64,000 nucleotides of DNA, taken from the NCBI RefSeq assembly GCF_900101505.1, contig NZ_FMZI01000005.1, positions 124,001 to 188,000 of the forward strand, written 5' to 3'. Position numbers and translations under genes: made by a program. Numbering within the stretch: the stretch's first letter is position 1; the number at the start of each line of letters is the position of its first letter. This document shows positions 12,311 through 21,466 of this stretch, piece after piece. The notes beneath the pieces were generated by a model. That model saw nothing but the letters and a program-made list of their open reading frames with translations, was not told the DNA's origin and searched no databases. Source of the stretch: Antarctobacter albus (GTDB taxonomy: Bacteria; Pseudomonadota; Alphaproteobacteria; Rhodobacterales; Rhodobacteraceae).

Positions 12311-13510
12311 TTACCGCACCTTTAGGATCAGCGCCATTGCGGAATCGCCGGCCGCGCAGCCCTGGAAAAGACCGTGCCCACCGCCCCGCATTTCCAGCTC
12401 TTCGATCATCTCGATGATGGCCCGCAGACCGGTCGGCCCCTGCGGATGCCCCCAGATCAGCGAGCTGCCAAAATTGTTCATGTCGCGCCAGTCGATGCCA
12501 AAGGCGCGGGCAAAGGCGATGTCGTTGACCGCAAATGGGTTGTGTGACTTGACCACCTCCATGTCATTGATCGACAGCCCCGCCAGGTCCAGCGCGCGGC
12601 GCGCGGCGTCGATGGGGGCGGCGGGCATATGGGCCTTGTCCTCGCGCGCCTGCGCCGCCGCCACCAGCTCGACCAGCGGCGCATCCCCCCGCGTGGCCAG
12701 TTCACGCGCCCGGCCCGGATCGGACACCATGACCAGCCCCGCGTTGCCATCCGCCGGATGGGTCTGGGCCGCAAAAGTGACCGTGCCGCCCTCGCGCACC
12801 GGTTTCAGCGCCGCCATCTTCTCGGGCGAGGCCGGATAGACGCCGCAATCGCCTGAAATCGTCCCCACCGTCTTGCGAAAGCGCGGATCGGGCACCGCGA
12901 ATTCCGCCGCCATGTAGCGTTTCTGAAAGGCCCGGTCGTCTTTCAGCGCCTCCTGGTACTGGCCCTGACGGTACAGGGTCAGCTCATGCTGTTCGGCGGT
13001 CTCGATCCCCACGCGGCGCGCCACGTTGTCCGCCGTGTCGATCATCGCGCAACGGGCAAAGGGATCCTTGTTGAAACTCTCCAGCACGATGTCTTCGCTC
13101 TGTCCCGTGCCGCCGGGCGCGCCCGGTGCGGGATAGTAGACATGCGGGCTGTTCGAGGTCCGGTCCCCCGAGACGAGCAACGCGGCAGAGGCCGCCCCGA
13201 TGGCAAACTCGCCGGCCGCGGTGGCCAGCAGACGCGCCCCCGTCGCGCAGGCCTGGTTGACGGTCGGCCCCGGCAGGCGTTCGGCCCCGATCATGCCCGT
13301 GAACCAGGGCAGGCCATAGAAACTGCGGTATTGCGGCACCGTCAGACCGTAGGCCGCGAAATCGAAGGTCTCGACGGGAATGTCTCGCTGAGCCAGCGCC
13401 TCGCGCGTCACATGCGCCGCGAATTCCATCGCGTGCAGTTCCGCGAACTCGCCCTGCCAACGGGCAAAAGGTGTGCTCCAGTAAGCGCCGTAAGGGATAT
13501 AGGCCTGCAT
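12311..13510 (-). CDS. Thiolase-family protein (acetyl-CoA acetyltransferase-like)
   Basis: A 399-residue thiolase-superfamily protein. The nucleophilic Cys lies in NQACATGARLL (about residue 87), the active-site His in IWGHPQGPTGLR (about 350), and a second Cys in FQGCAAGDS near the C-terminus, where degradative thiolases usually have CxGGG(M)G. The C-terminal motif thus departs from classic thiolases and resembles the lipid-transfer/thiolase branch. It lies at the edge of the benzoyl-CoA epoxidation cluster and could cleave a ring-fission product such as 3-oxoadipyl-CoA; this role is inferred from location only. Confidence 0.75.
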   Translation of the reverse strand: MQAYIPYGAYWSTPFARWQGEFAELHAMEFAAHVTREALAQRDIPVETFDFAAYGLTVPQYRSFYGLPWFTGMIGAERLPGPTVNQACATGARLLATAAGEFAIGAASAALLVSGDRTSNSPHVYYPAPGAPGGTGQSEDIVLESFNKDPFARCAMIDTADNVARRVGIETAEQHELTLYRQGQYQEALKDDRAFQKRYMAAEFAVPDPRFRKTVGTISGDCGVYPASPEKMAALKPVREGGTVTFAAQTHPADGNAGLVMVSDPGRARELATRGDAPLVELVAAAQAREDKAHMPAAPIDAARRALDLAGLSINDMEVVKSHNPFAVNDIAFARAFGIDWRDMNNFGSSLIWGHPQGPTGLRAIIEMIEELEMRGGGHGLFQGCAAGDSAMALILKVR

Positions 13511-13810
13511 GGCCGCCTCCGTGTTGAGTGGGAATGGAAGGTTCGGCCCTCAGTCCGAGGAAGACCAATCATCGAGAAACGGGAAGGCCGGCCGCCATAC
13601 CGCCAGAGCGGCCCTCATCAGCCCCTTTGAAGCCATGACAAATCCCCCTCCCGAATTTGTTATGTTTCATCCTAATTTGTATACTTAACAAATTTCATCC
13701 CCGAAAACAATCATCTTCCTTCAGCCGTGTTGACAGAGGTCAATGTCCAGGCGCCGATCCTGCGGCATGCTCCGCTCAAAGACAGGATTGCATTTGCAAG
13801 GAATACCCCG
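13511..13810. promoter_or_regulatory. Thiolase/DUF6455 divergent spacer with an inverted repeat
   Basis: This 300-base AT-rich spacer separates the thiolase gene (minus) from the DUF6455 gene (plus). It contains AATTTGTTA at 13654-13662 and its inverse TAACAAATT at 13686-13694, a 9-bp perfect inverted repeat with 23 bases between. A third AATTTGT lies at 13674-13680. This looks like a regulator-binding region for the thiolase promoter; which regulator is unknown. Confidence 0.45.
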
Positions 13811-14044
13811 ATGTTCATGAGAAAGATGGCGCAAAGCACCGAACTGACCCACGGAATGGCCCAGCGCCTCGGCTACGATCTGGCAGAGACGACCCAACGC
13901 AACCCCGAAGGTCAGGCCATCGCCTTTCGCGCGGCGGTGATGCGCTGCACCCAGTGCCGCCAGCAGGAAGACTGCAAGCAGCTGCAGGCCTGCAACGACC
14001 GGCTGGAGCGGGCACCCGACTACTGCCGCAACACCTGGCTCTGA
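13811..14044 (+). CDS. DUF6455-family small protein
   Basis: A 77-residue soluble protein with a four-Cys pattern (CTQCRQQEDC, then LQAC and DYC near the C-terminus) and the closing motif APDYCRNTWL typical of DUF6455 proteins of Rhodobacteraceae. The start at 13811 follows AAGGAAT; longer readings from 13727 lack a ribosome site. Function is unknown; the Cys residues could bind a metal. It is convergent with boxR, whose stop is 21 bases away. Confidence 0.65.
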   Translation: MFMRKMAQSTELTHGMAQRLGYDLAETTQRNPEGQAIAFRAAVMRCTQCRQQEDCKQLQACNDRLERAPDYCRNTWL

Positions 14045-14064
14045 CCCGCGCAAAGGCGGCGCAT

Positions 14065-14961
14065 CTAGCTGCCCTGCCCTGCCAGCAGGCCCTGCGCCGC
14101 GATCAGCCCGCGCAGGTCCTGCAAGGACTGCTCCACCGAGCGGCCGCTGGTGTCTAGGTGATGTTCGGCCTTTCGGTAACTCACTTCCCGCGCCTTCAGG
14201 ATCTCGCGTAACTGCAACATTGCCTGCGGATTGCCTGCCATCGGCCGGGTATCCCCCTGCGCCCGGACCCGGTCCATGTGATCCCCCGGCGCGGCCTTGA
14301 CCCAGATCGTGTGAAAGCCCGCCAGCGTCCGTTCAAAGGTCCGCGGTTCCTCGACGATGCCGCCGCTGGCGGCAAGGACGATCCGGCTTTGCGTCGCCAA
14401 GAGACGGTCCAGCGCCTCCGCCTCGATCTGGCGATAGCCCTCCGCCCCGTACAGCGCGATAATCTCGGACACCGCCATGCCGGCGCTGCGCTCGATCTCG
14501 GCGTTCATCTCGACAAAGGGCAGACCCAGGTCGGCGCCGATGCGCGCACCCAGCGTGGATTTGCCCGCGCCGCGCAGACCGACAAGGCAGATGCGTTCCG
14601 CCTTTTGCGCCCGCAGGCGCCCCGGGTCCAGCACCCGAAAGACCTGTTCTCGCGTCGCGCCGCAGGCATTGCGGTACAGCAGCGAAAGCTGCGCAAGATC
14701 CGGCGCCAGCGGATCCTCCTCGGCCAAAAGCTCTGCCATCGGACGGCCCAGGACCAGCGCCACCCGTTTCAGAAGGCCGATCGAGATATTGCCGTCACCG
14801 CCTTCCAGCTTGGCCAGGTAGCGCGGCGAGACGCCCGACAGCTCCGCCAGGTCCTGCCGTGTCAGGCCCGAGGACTTGCGGGCCGCGCGCACGCGATCTC
14901 CGACCAACCGGTAAAGCGCAGCTGGATCCGCCTCTTCCGCCCCGCGCGCCGGTCCGGTCAT
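14065..14961 (-). CDS. boxR: Benzoyl-CoA-responsive regulator BoxR (HTH plus shikimate-kinase-like domain)
   Basis: A 298-residue two-domain regulator of the BzdR/BoxR family. Residues 20-80 form an XRE-type helix-turn-helix (SGLTRQDLAELSGVSPRYLA). Residues 120-290 resemble shikimate kinase, with Walker A GLRGAGKST, and in this family bind benzoyl-CoA as the inducer instead of acting as a kinase. It lies next to the thioesterase and boxA genes and should repress the cluster until benzoyl-CoA is made. TGCA-type operators before boxC and the ligase gene fit the binding preference described for BzdR. Confidence 0.9.
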   Translation of the reverse strand: MTGPARGAEEADPAALYRLVGDRVRAARKSSGLTRQDLAELSGVSPRYLAKLEGGDGNISIGLLKRVALVLGRPMAELLAEEDPLAPDLAQLSLLYRNACGATREQVFRVLDPGRLRAQKAERICLVGLRGAGKSTLGARIGADLGLPFVEMNAEIERSAGMAVSEIIALYGAEGYRQIEAEALDRLLATQSRIVLAASGGIVEEPRTFERTLAGFHTIWVKAAPGDHMDRVRAQGDTRPMAGNPQAMLQLREILKAREVSYRKAEHHLDTSGRSVEQSLQDLRGLIAAQGLLAGQGS

Positions 14962-14978
14962 GGCACCCGCGCCCCGGT

Positions 14979-15413
14979 CTAGGCCGCAGGCAGCCGCGCT
15001 TCGATCGCGGCGCGCATGTCATCGGGCGGCGTGCGCTTGGAAAAGGCATCCGCCTCGATGAAGACACTGACCGTCCGCGAGGAAAAGCACAGCTTGCCGT
15101 CCTGCTCGCCATCGACCCGGAAGGTGATCGAGGTCTCGCCAAGTCGCACCGGCCAGACGTGGCAGACCAGTTCGTGGCGGGGCGTGATCGGGCTGCGGAA
15201 ATCCATTTCCAGCCGCACAAAGGGCGTGCCCACGTTGCGGTCGATCTCCATCTGGAACCAGCCGTCGCCGCCCAGGTTCTCGACCCACCAACCGTTGATG
15301 GCATCCAGCGCGAACCAGGGGATGCGCGCCGTGTAGACGATCTTTGCCGGGTCGCAGTCGCCCCAGGTCACGCGGATCACATGCCGGTGGGCATTGTCGG
15401 GACGGTCTTCCAT
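14979..15413 (-). CDS. Hot-dog acyl-CoA thioesterase (4HBT type)
   Basis: A 144-residue hot-dog thioesterase. The catalytic 4-hydroxybenzoyl-CoA thioesterase-type segment is TWGDCDPAKIVYTARIPWF near residues 15-33, with Asp17 as likely nucleophile or base. The start at 15413 is chosen because it lies one base after the boxA stop, coupling translation; a longer reading from 15458 would overlap boxA. In the box cluster it could release CoA from dead-end acyl-CoAs or overflow benzoyl-CoA; this is an inference. Confidence 0.82.
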   Translation of the reverse strand: MEDRPDNAHRHVIRVTWGDCDPAKIVYTARIPWFALDAINGWWVENLGGDGWFQMEIDRNVGTPFVRLEMDFRSPITPRHELVCHVWPVRLGETSITFRVDGEQDGKLCFSSRTVSVFIEADAFSKRTPPDDMRAAIEARLPAA

Positions 15414-15414
15414 C

Positions 15415-16608
15415 TCAATAGGTCTCGACGTGATAGCGGCCTTCCTCGCGAAGGACATCGCGCAGGTTGCGCCACTGCTGGCCGATGCTTTCGGCGATAT
15501 TGGTGAACGAGCGTTCGACGCCCTCCTCCATCTCCTTCAGCCCGCAGATGTAGATATGCGTGTTGGGGTCCTGCAGCATGTCGGCCACGATGTCCTCTTC
15601 GACGCGCATCCGATCCTGGACGTATTCCTTGTCCTGGCCGGGCATCCGGCTGAACACCAGGTGCTTTTGCAGCAGGCTGGAAGGCACCTTGTTGAGCGGT
15701 CCGAAATAGGGCAGCGAGTCCGGCGTGCGTGCGCCAAAGAACATCACCATGCCGCCGGATTTCTTGCCCACGGTGCGCTGACGCGCCATCGTGAAGGACC
15801 GCATCGGCGCCGAGCCGGTGCCGGTGCAGATCATCAACAGGCGGGCATCGGGATCGTTCGGCATCAGGAAGGTCGCCCCGAAAGGCCCCGTCACCTGCAC
15901 TTTGTCACCCTTTTTCAGGTCACAGACGTAGTTCGAACAGACGCCGCCTTCCTCGCGCTTCACCGTCAGAGAGACGTTGTGATAGCCCGCGCGTTCACCG
16001 TCACGTGGTGAAGAGACAGAGTAGAGCCGCGGCAGGTGCGCCTTGCCCTCGGCATCTGTGCCCGGCGCGATGATGCCCAGCGACTGCCCCTCAAGAGCGG
16101 GAAAGGGCTTGCCCTGGAAATCCAGGATGATGTGACGAACATCCGTGTCCGCGCCTTCGGCGGTCAGGCGATAGTTGCCCTGGACTACGGCCTCGACCGG
16201 GTTGGCGAGGTTGTAGAGGTTGACCGTCGGCTTGGCCGCGCTGGCGGGCGCCTTTGCCTTGCCGCCAGCGCCCTTGTGCGCCTCGGCCAGCAGGGCCGCC
16301 ACCGGGTCCTCACCGCTTTCGGTGCCGTCCTCGGCGCTTTCGGCCACGGAAACCTCGCCCTGTTCGGGCAGTTCCATCCACTCGTATTGCTCTTCGAGCG
16401 AATAGGGTTTCTCGACCACGCGCCATTCGTCGATGGACCCGGTCGGACAGACCGGGATGCAGTCCATGCAGAAATCGCAGGCATCCGCGTTCACGACGAC
16501 GTTGTTCTCGTCATGCTCGATCGCGCCCACGGGGCAGGTCATCTCGCAGGTATAGCAGCGGATGCAGATTTCCGGGTCGATCAGGTGCTGTTTCAGCGGC
16601 TTGTTCAT
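15415..16608 (-). CDS. boxA: Benzoyl-CoA 2,3-epoxidase reductase component BoxA
   Basis: A 397-residue iron-sulfur flavoprotein that takes electrons from NADPH and passes them to BoxB. The N-terminus carries two 4Fe-4S ferredoxin motifs, CIRCYTCEMTCPVG and CDFCMDCIPVCPTG (residues 15-55). A linker rich in Ala and Glu (about 80-140) leads to a ferredoxin-NADP reductase domain: FAD motif RLYSVSSP near 208 and NADP motif ICTGTGSAPMRSF near 275. The start overlaps the stop of the preceding Cys-rich gene by 4 bases. Cytoplasmic. Confidence 0.94.
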   Translation of the reverse strand: MNKPLKQHLIDPEICIRCYTCEMTCPVGAIEHDENNVVVNADACDFCMDCIPVCPTGSIDEWRVVEKPYSLEEQYEWMELPEQGEVSVAESAEDGTESGEDPVAALLAEAHKGAGGKAKAPASAAKPTVNLYNLANPVEAVVQGNYRLTAEGADTDVRHIILDFQGKPFPALEGQSLGIIAPGTDAEGKAHLPRLYSVSSPRDGERAGYHNVSLTVKREEGGVCSNYVCDLKKGDKVQVTGPFGATFLMPNDPDARLLMICTGTGSAPMRSFTMARQRTVGKKSGGMVMFFGARTPDSLPYFGPLNKVPSSLLQKHLVFSRMPGQDKEYVQDRMRVEEDIVADMLQDPNTHIYICGLKEMEEGVERSFTNIAESIGQQWRNLRDVLREEGRYHVETY

Positions 16609-16772
16609 TGCGTCCCCCGGTGCAAAACGGCCTCTGGGACAGCTATGGCCTCGATCACGGCCTGGCACAAGCCGCGGCAATTCTCGCATCCGATGCAGCA
16701 GCCGATCTCGCCCAGTTCCTTCGCGACCTCGGTCACGCGCGGCGCATGGCCGACGTTCCGTTTGGTAATCAT
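16605..16772 (-). CDS. Small Cys-rich protein between boxB and boxA
   Basis: A 55-residue protein with the dense motif GCCIGCENCRGLC at residues 25-37 (five Cys), fitting a metal or Fe-S site. A strong ribosome site (GGAGGAGG) precedes the ATG at 16772 and its stop overlaps the boxA start as ATGA, so it is almost certainly translated with boxA. The motif resembles half of a ferredoxin-type cluster site. It might help electron transfer or cluster assembly in BoxA/BoxB, but no function is known to me. Confidence 0.72.
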   Translation of the reverse strand: MITKRNVGHAPRVTEVAKELGEIGCCIGCENCRGLCQAVIEAIAVPEAVLHRGTQ

Positions 16773-16870
16773 CGCGTTTCCTCCTCCTGCTGGTCGGTCC
16801 GGCGCGGGGCCATGCCCCGCGCCGCCCTTTGGTTCGGGATGGACGGAGGTGATCCCCCGTCCCCGGCGCA

Positions 16871-18322
16871 TCAGGCCATGTGCAGCTTGACGTATTCGAA
16901 GTCGCCCGGCTTGTTGTCGATGCCCACCTTCGGCGGGGCGATCCAGCTGGCGTATTTGCCCGGCTCGTAGACCGGCTTCATCAGCGACTGGATATAGTCA
17001 CCGTCCGCATGGGTCGGCAGCCACTTGGTGATGCCCTTGTCGTATTCCTCGCCCGAGACATGGTTGCCGTCCGGGTCGAAGTTGTGGCCCGCGAAGATGC
17101 CGATCTTGCGATTGAAGGCCTGATGCGGCAGCTTCAGCTCGAACTCGATCCCGGCCTTTTCGATGATCTTGTTCCAGCGCTTCACGCCGCCCGCCGCGTC
17201 GCGGATATAGTCGTCGCGCAGGCGCATGTTGATCGCGGTCAGCGCGGGCACGTCCTTTTCGACAATCTTGCCATCCTCGAGGTCCAGCACCTTGTAGGTG
17301 TCGTTTTTGAGCATGTGGTCGTCGTCGATCCGGTTCTCCATGTACCGGCCCTTGATGCCCGCGTTGAAGGCATTGGCCGCGTTGGTGGAGACTTCCTGCC
17401 CGAAGAGGTCCAGCGAAAGCGTGTAGTGCAGGTTGAGCTTCTTCTGGATGGTCGGCAGGTCGATCACGTTCAGGTCGCGGATCTTGCCCACATCGTAGGG
17501 ATCGGTGATGCCGGCCTTGTTCATCGCCTCGACGGTCGCCTGGATGGTGCGGCCGACACCGGTCTCGCCCACGAACATGTGGTGCGCTTCCTCGGTCAGC
17601 ATGAACCGGCAGGTGCGCGACAGAGGGTCGAAGCCCGACTGCGCCAAGCTCTCCAGCTGCATCTTGCCGTCACGGTCGGTGAAGTAGGTGAACATGAAGA
17701 AGGAGAGCCAGTCCGGCGTTTCCTCGTTGAAGGCGCCCAGCATCCGCGGCGCTTCTTCGCTGCCCGACGAGCGGATCAGCAGGTCATCCGCCTCTTCGCG
17801 CCCGTCCTTGCCGAAATACTTCTGCAGCAGGTAGACCATCGCCCAGAGGTGGCGGCCCTCTTCGACGTTGACCTGGAACAGGTTGCGCATGTCGTAAAGC
17901 GACGGCGCGGTCAAGCCCAGGAAACGCTGCTGTTCGACCGAACCCGGCTCGGTGTCGCCCTGGATGACGATCAGGCGCTTCATCAGGTTGCGGTATTCCC
18001 CCGGCACTTCCTGCCAGGCCGGCTGGCCGGCGTGTTCGCCACAGGGAATGGTGCGGCCTTCGACCTGCGGCGCCAGCAACACGCCCCAGCGGTATTCCGG
18101 CATCTTGACGTAGTCGAACTTGGCCCAGCCCTTGGGGTCCACGCTGACGGCGGTGCGCAGGTAGACCATCGATTCCTGGAAGTTCTGCGGGATCAGCTTG
18201 TTCCACCAGTCCAGGTAGCCGGGGTGCCATTTCGACAGCGCCTTCAGCACTTTCTTGTCGGACGACAGACCCACGTTGTTCGGGATCTGGGTGTCGTAGC
18301 TCACGTTGATCAGATCGAGCAT
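16871..18322 (-). CDS. boxB: Benzoyl-CoA 2,3-epoxidase oxygenase component BoxB
   Basis: A 483-residue di-iron oxygenase that turns benzoyl-CoA into 2,3-epoxybenzoyl-CoA using O2 and electrons from BoxA. Candidate di-iron ligands lie in NVEEGRHLWAMVY (about residues 150-162) and LTEEAHHMFVGETG (about 240-253), the paired ExxH pattern of this enzyme. The start at 18322 follows a run of GGGAGAGAGA; the reading frame extends further up but without a ribosome site. It is followed by the Cys-rich gene and boxA on the same transcript. Confidence 0.94.
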   Translation of the reverse strand: MLDLINVSYDTQIPNNVGLSSDKKVLKALSKWHPGYLDWWNKLIPQNFQESMVYLRTAVSVDPKGWAKFDYVKMPEYRWGVLLAPQVEGRTIPCGEHAGQPAWQEVPGEYRNLMKRLIVIQGDTEPGSVEQQRFLGLTAPSLYDMRNLFQVNVEEGRHLWAMVYLLQKYFGKDGREEADDLLIRSSGSEEAPRMLGAFNEETPDWLSFFMFTYFTDRDGKMQLESLAQSGFDPLSRTCRFMLTEEAHHMFVGETGVGRTIQATVEAMNKAGITDPYDVGKIRDLNVIDLPTIQKKLNLHYTLSLDLFGQEVSTNAANAFNAGIKGRYMENRIDDDHMLKNDTYKVLDLEDGKIVEKDVPALTAINMRLRDDYIRDAAGGVKRWNKIIEKAGIEFELKLPHQAFNRKIGIFAGHNFDPDGNHVSGEEYDKGITKWLPTHADGDYIQSLMKPVYEPGKYASWIAPPKVGIDNKPGDFEYVKLHMA

Positions 18323-18409
18323 CTCTCTCTCTCCCTTTGGGTGTGGTGTCACGGGAACGGCCTTCGCCGGGGCCCGCAGGGCGGGGTTCACCCCGCCATG
18401 CCGAACGCG

Positions 18410-20068
18410 TCAGACGCGCTCCATGTTGTAATCGCCGCGTACGCCGGTGCCATAACGCTGCAACGCGCCGTCCTTGCCGACGGCATTCGGGCGGTTGAAG
18501 ATCCAGTTCTGCCAGGCGGTCAGTCGGCCAAAGATCCGGGTTTCCATCGTTTCCGGCCCGGCAAAGCGCAGGTTCGCCTCCATGCCGGTCATCGCATCGG
18601 GGCTGAAGCTGGCGCGCTCTTCCATGAAGATCCGCACCTCGTCTTCCCAGTCGATGTCATCCAGGATCATGGTGACAAGGCCCTGCTCGTCCGCCTCTTC
18701 GGCCTCCAGCGCCTCGCCGATCTTGCCTTTCAGCTCGTCCACATGCTCCGGCTCGCCCAGGAAACGGGTTTCCAGCCGGGTCAGACCGTTGCCCATCGGA
18801 TAGGGGCCAAAGTTGTCCTTGGTCAGGGTGATGGTCGCCATGTGGCGGTTGTCGCCCTCGAACTCGTCTTCCATCATATAGCTGCGGTCGACCGCGAACA
18901 GGATCTCAGCCAGCACGCCGACATAGCACGAGCCATGTTCGACAAAGGCCGCCAGAGAGCGCGAGGTCACGTCGATCCGCTTGAGCGTGCGCTTCCAGTA
19001 GTGGCGCACTTCGTTGGCCAGCCAGTGATCCGCGTTCTCGGCCAACAGCGCTTCATGCGCGGCCAGTTTTTCCGGGTCGCCCTGCGTGCGGAAGATCCAC
19101 AGGCCGATTTCCATCTCGTTCAGGCGCAGGTGCAGGATCGCATCCTCAAGCTCACGGCAGAGCTTCAGCATGTAGGCCTGGTCGCCCTGTGCGGCAAAGG
19201 CGTCCATGTCGGCGGGCGCATCCTCTTCGGGGCCTTTCAGCGTGATGGTGGCCTTGCGCCCCTTGCGGTCGATCTCGACCTCGACCAGCGAATAGCTGAC
19301 CGCGTCCTCGGTGATGGTCCGCGACAGCGGGCCCAGCTGGATGCCCTGCGCCACATCCGCCTTGTCCGAGGCGGCGGCGAATTCCTTCGCCCGCTCCATC
19401 ACCGTGTCGTCGAATTTCGAGTTCGGGATGACCTCGTCCACCAGGCGCCAGTCCTTGGCGCGCTTGCCCTTCACGCCTTCCTCGATCGAGCAGAAGATAT
19501 CGGCCAGGTCGCGGCGCACCTTGCGCTTGTCGGTGACGCGGGTCAGGCCCCCGGTGCCCGGCAGAACCGCCAGCAGCGGCACCTCGGGCAGGCCGACGGA
19601 CGAGGTGCTGTCATCGGTCAGCATGATGTGGTTGCAGGCCAGCGCGAGTTCGTACCCGCCCCCGGCGCAGGCGCCCTTGACGGCGGCGATGTACTTCTGG
19701 CCGCTCTCCTCTTCGGCGGCCTCGAAACCGTTGCGGGTCTCGTTGGTGAACTTGCAGAAGTTCACCTTGTGGCTATGCGCGGCACCGCCCAGCATCCGGA
19801 TGTTGGCACCGGCGCAGAACACGCCCGCCTTGCCCGACTTCATGACCACGGTCTTGACCTCGGGATGTTCGAACCGCATCCGCTGCACGATATCGCTCAG
19901 CTCGATGTCGACACCCAGGTCGTAGGAATTCAGCTTGAGCTTGTAGCCCTCGAAGAGGCCCGCATCCTCGTCGACGTCCATGATGAGCGTGGCTACGGGG
20001 CCATCATACTCAACACGCCAATGGCGGTACTTTGACGGGTCGGTCTGAAAGTCGATCATCTTGGTCAT
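18410..20068 (-). CDS. boxC: 2,3-epoxybenzoyl-CoA dihydrolase BoxC
   Basis: A 552-residue member of the crotonase superfamily, with the long C-terminal extension typical of BoxC. It opens and cleaves the epoxybenzoyl-CoA ring, giving 3,4-dehydroadipyl-CoA semialdehyde and formate. The oxyanion-hole segments are VFCAGANIRMLGG (about residues 83-95) and GACAGGGYELALACNH (about 131-146). It starts the run boxC-boxB-Cys-rich-boxA-thioesterase. Upstream lies a TGCA-rich region likely bound by BoxR. Confidence 0.93.
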   Translation of the reverse strand: MTKMIDFQTDPSKYRHWRVEYDGPVATLIMDVDEDAGLFEGYKLKLNSYDLGVDIELSDIVQRMRFEHPEVKTVVMKSGKAGVFCAGANIRMLGGAAHSHKVNFCKFTNETRNGFEAAEEESGQKYIAAVKGACAGGGYELALACNHIMLTDDSTSSVGLPEVPLLAVLPGTGGLTRVTDKRKVRRDLADIFCSIEEGVKGKRAKDWRLVDEVIPNSKFDDTVMERAKEFAAASDKADVAQGIQLGPLSRTITEDAVSYSLVEVEIDRKGRKATITLKGPEEDAPADMDAFAAQGDQAYMLKLCRELEDAILHLRLNEMEIGLWIFRTQGDPEKLAAHEALLAENADHWLANEVRHYWKRTLKRIDVTSRSLAAFVEHGSCYVGVLAEILFAVDRSYMMEDEFEGDNRHMATITLTKDNFGPYPMGNGLTRLETRFLGEPEHVDELKGKIGEALEAEEADEQGLVTMILDDIDWEDEVRIFMEERASFSPDAMTGMEANLRFAGPETMETRIFGRLTAWQNWIFNRPNAVGKDGALQRYGTGVRGDYNMERV

Positions 20069-20224
20069 CGGGTCCTCCCTGGTCGCGAAGCTGCAGCCAA
20101 CTTACATCAAAGCCAAAAGTAAGTAAACTTATGTGTGCACAATAGAGCACAAAATAAATCCTGCAAACTCAATAATCTCGCCAATAAAAAATGTCCCATC
20201 GGCAATAAGGTGCATTATAATGCA
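20069..20224. promoter_or_regulatory. boxC promoter region with TGCA operators
   Basis: This AT-rich stretch before boxC holds TGCA at 20092, GTGCAC at 20135-20140, TGCA at 20162 and the perfect 14-bp palindrome TGCATTATAATGCA at 20211-20224, which overlaps the end of the DUF309 gene. BzdR, the relative of BoxR, is reported to bind operators made of TGCA repeats. A near-identical TGCATTATAGTGCG lies before the benzoate-CoA ligase operon at 23187-23200. Both are best read as BoxR sites. Confidence 0.6.
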
Positions 20225-20649
20225 GGTTTCAGATCTGCCTCCAGAGAATCGAGCATTGCGTGGATGCGTTCTGCGCCAATGCCCATGACCCAAGCCTCGC
20301 GCGATGCCGGCAGCAGGTCGCGCGCGATCCCGCACAGCCGCCGCGCCGCACCGGGACGCATCATCTCGCGTTTCAGAAGGGCATTGGCGGTCTGGATCAG
20401 CGCCTGGAGGAACCGCCGGTCCTGCCCTTCGGGCAAGGCCATCCAGATCGGCTCCAGCACTTCGTGCGCTTCCCAGTAGAAACCGCTGTCGATGTAGAAA
20501 AGACCGTGGCGGAAAGCATCGCTTTCCGCCAGGTCCGCCGGGGTCATGCCCGGTTGGGCCGAGGCCCTGATATGGTCGAAAGCACCTTCCATGTGCCGGG
20601 CATTCTGCCCCGGCACATGGGCGTGGGTCGGCCTGTGCCAGGCCGACAT
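20215..20649 (-). CDS. DUF309-family protein
   Basis: A 144-residue DUF309 protein; the signature is DSGFYWEAHEVLEPIW (about residues 54-69), a helical His/Glu motif that may bind metal. GAGG precedes an ATG at 20649; a GTG at 20655 overlapping the upstream stop as GTGA is an equally possible start. It lies in the same direction as, and immediately after, the hydrolase and benzoate-CoA ligase genes. Its role in benzoate breakdown is unknown. Confidence 0.7.
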   Translation of the reverse strand: MSAWHRPTHAHVPGQNARHMEGAFDHIRASAQPGMTPADLAESDAFRHGLFYIDSGFYWEAHEVLEPIWMALPEGQDRRFLQALIQTANALLKREMMRPGAARRLCGIARDLLPASREAWVMGIGAERIHAMLDSLEADLKPAL

Positions 20650-20651
20650 GG

Positions 20652-21466
20652 TCACGCGACCTCGGGTTCGGCGGCTTCGATCCGCTCCAGCCGGGCGCAG
20701 AACTCTGCGATGCCCGCGACCACCTTTTCCGGCTGGTCCAGGTGTGGCGCGTGGCGGCAGTCGTCCAGGATCAGAGTGTCCACCGGCGCGTAACTGCGGC
20801 TCTCGACTTCCTCGATCTGCGCCAGCGTGCCGTACTGGTCGTCCTTCCCCTGCACCGCCAGCACCGGGATGCGCAGGTAGTCGATCACGTCACCCACGTT
20901 CCAGGCCTTGAATTCCGGGTGCAGCCAGCTGTCGTTCCAACCCCGGAAGGTATTGTCCGGGTCGCGGTGATAGCGCGCCATCTTCTCACGCAGGTCAGTG
21001 GTGTCATAAGCCGTCTTCGCCTTGGCAATCTCGGCCAGCCCCATCTCCTCGGTAAAGAAATGCGGCGCCATCAGCACCAGCCCCCGCACCCGCAGGTCCG
21101 ACACGCTGCCCGCGTAGATCGCCGCGATGGTCGCGCCGTCGCTGTGACCCACCAGCACCCCGCGCTGAAAGCCGATCGCCTCCAGCACCTCGGGCAGCAC
21201 GTCCACCGCCTCGCGCGTCATGTAATCCAGCGGGCGCGGCAGGTCCGCCGGGTCCGACTGGCCATAACCCGCGCGCGAAAAGGCAAAGACGCCAAAGCCC
21301 GTCGCCTCGGCCAGCGCCTTGGGGAAATCCCGCCACAGTGCCACGCACCCCAGCCCCTCGTGCAACAGGACCAACGTCGGCGCCTTGTCCGGCGCGGACC
21401 CGTAGCAGGCGTATTCCAATTCCTTGCCGCCGGCGCTCAACCGGCCGCTTTCCGTCCATTCCGCAG

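Noticed and set aside
16880-20035. Very long plus-strand open frame (over 1000 codons) opposite boxB and boxC
   Set aside because: It is the antisense shadow of two well-identified genes in high-GC DNA, with no recognisable domain.
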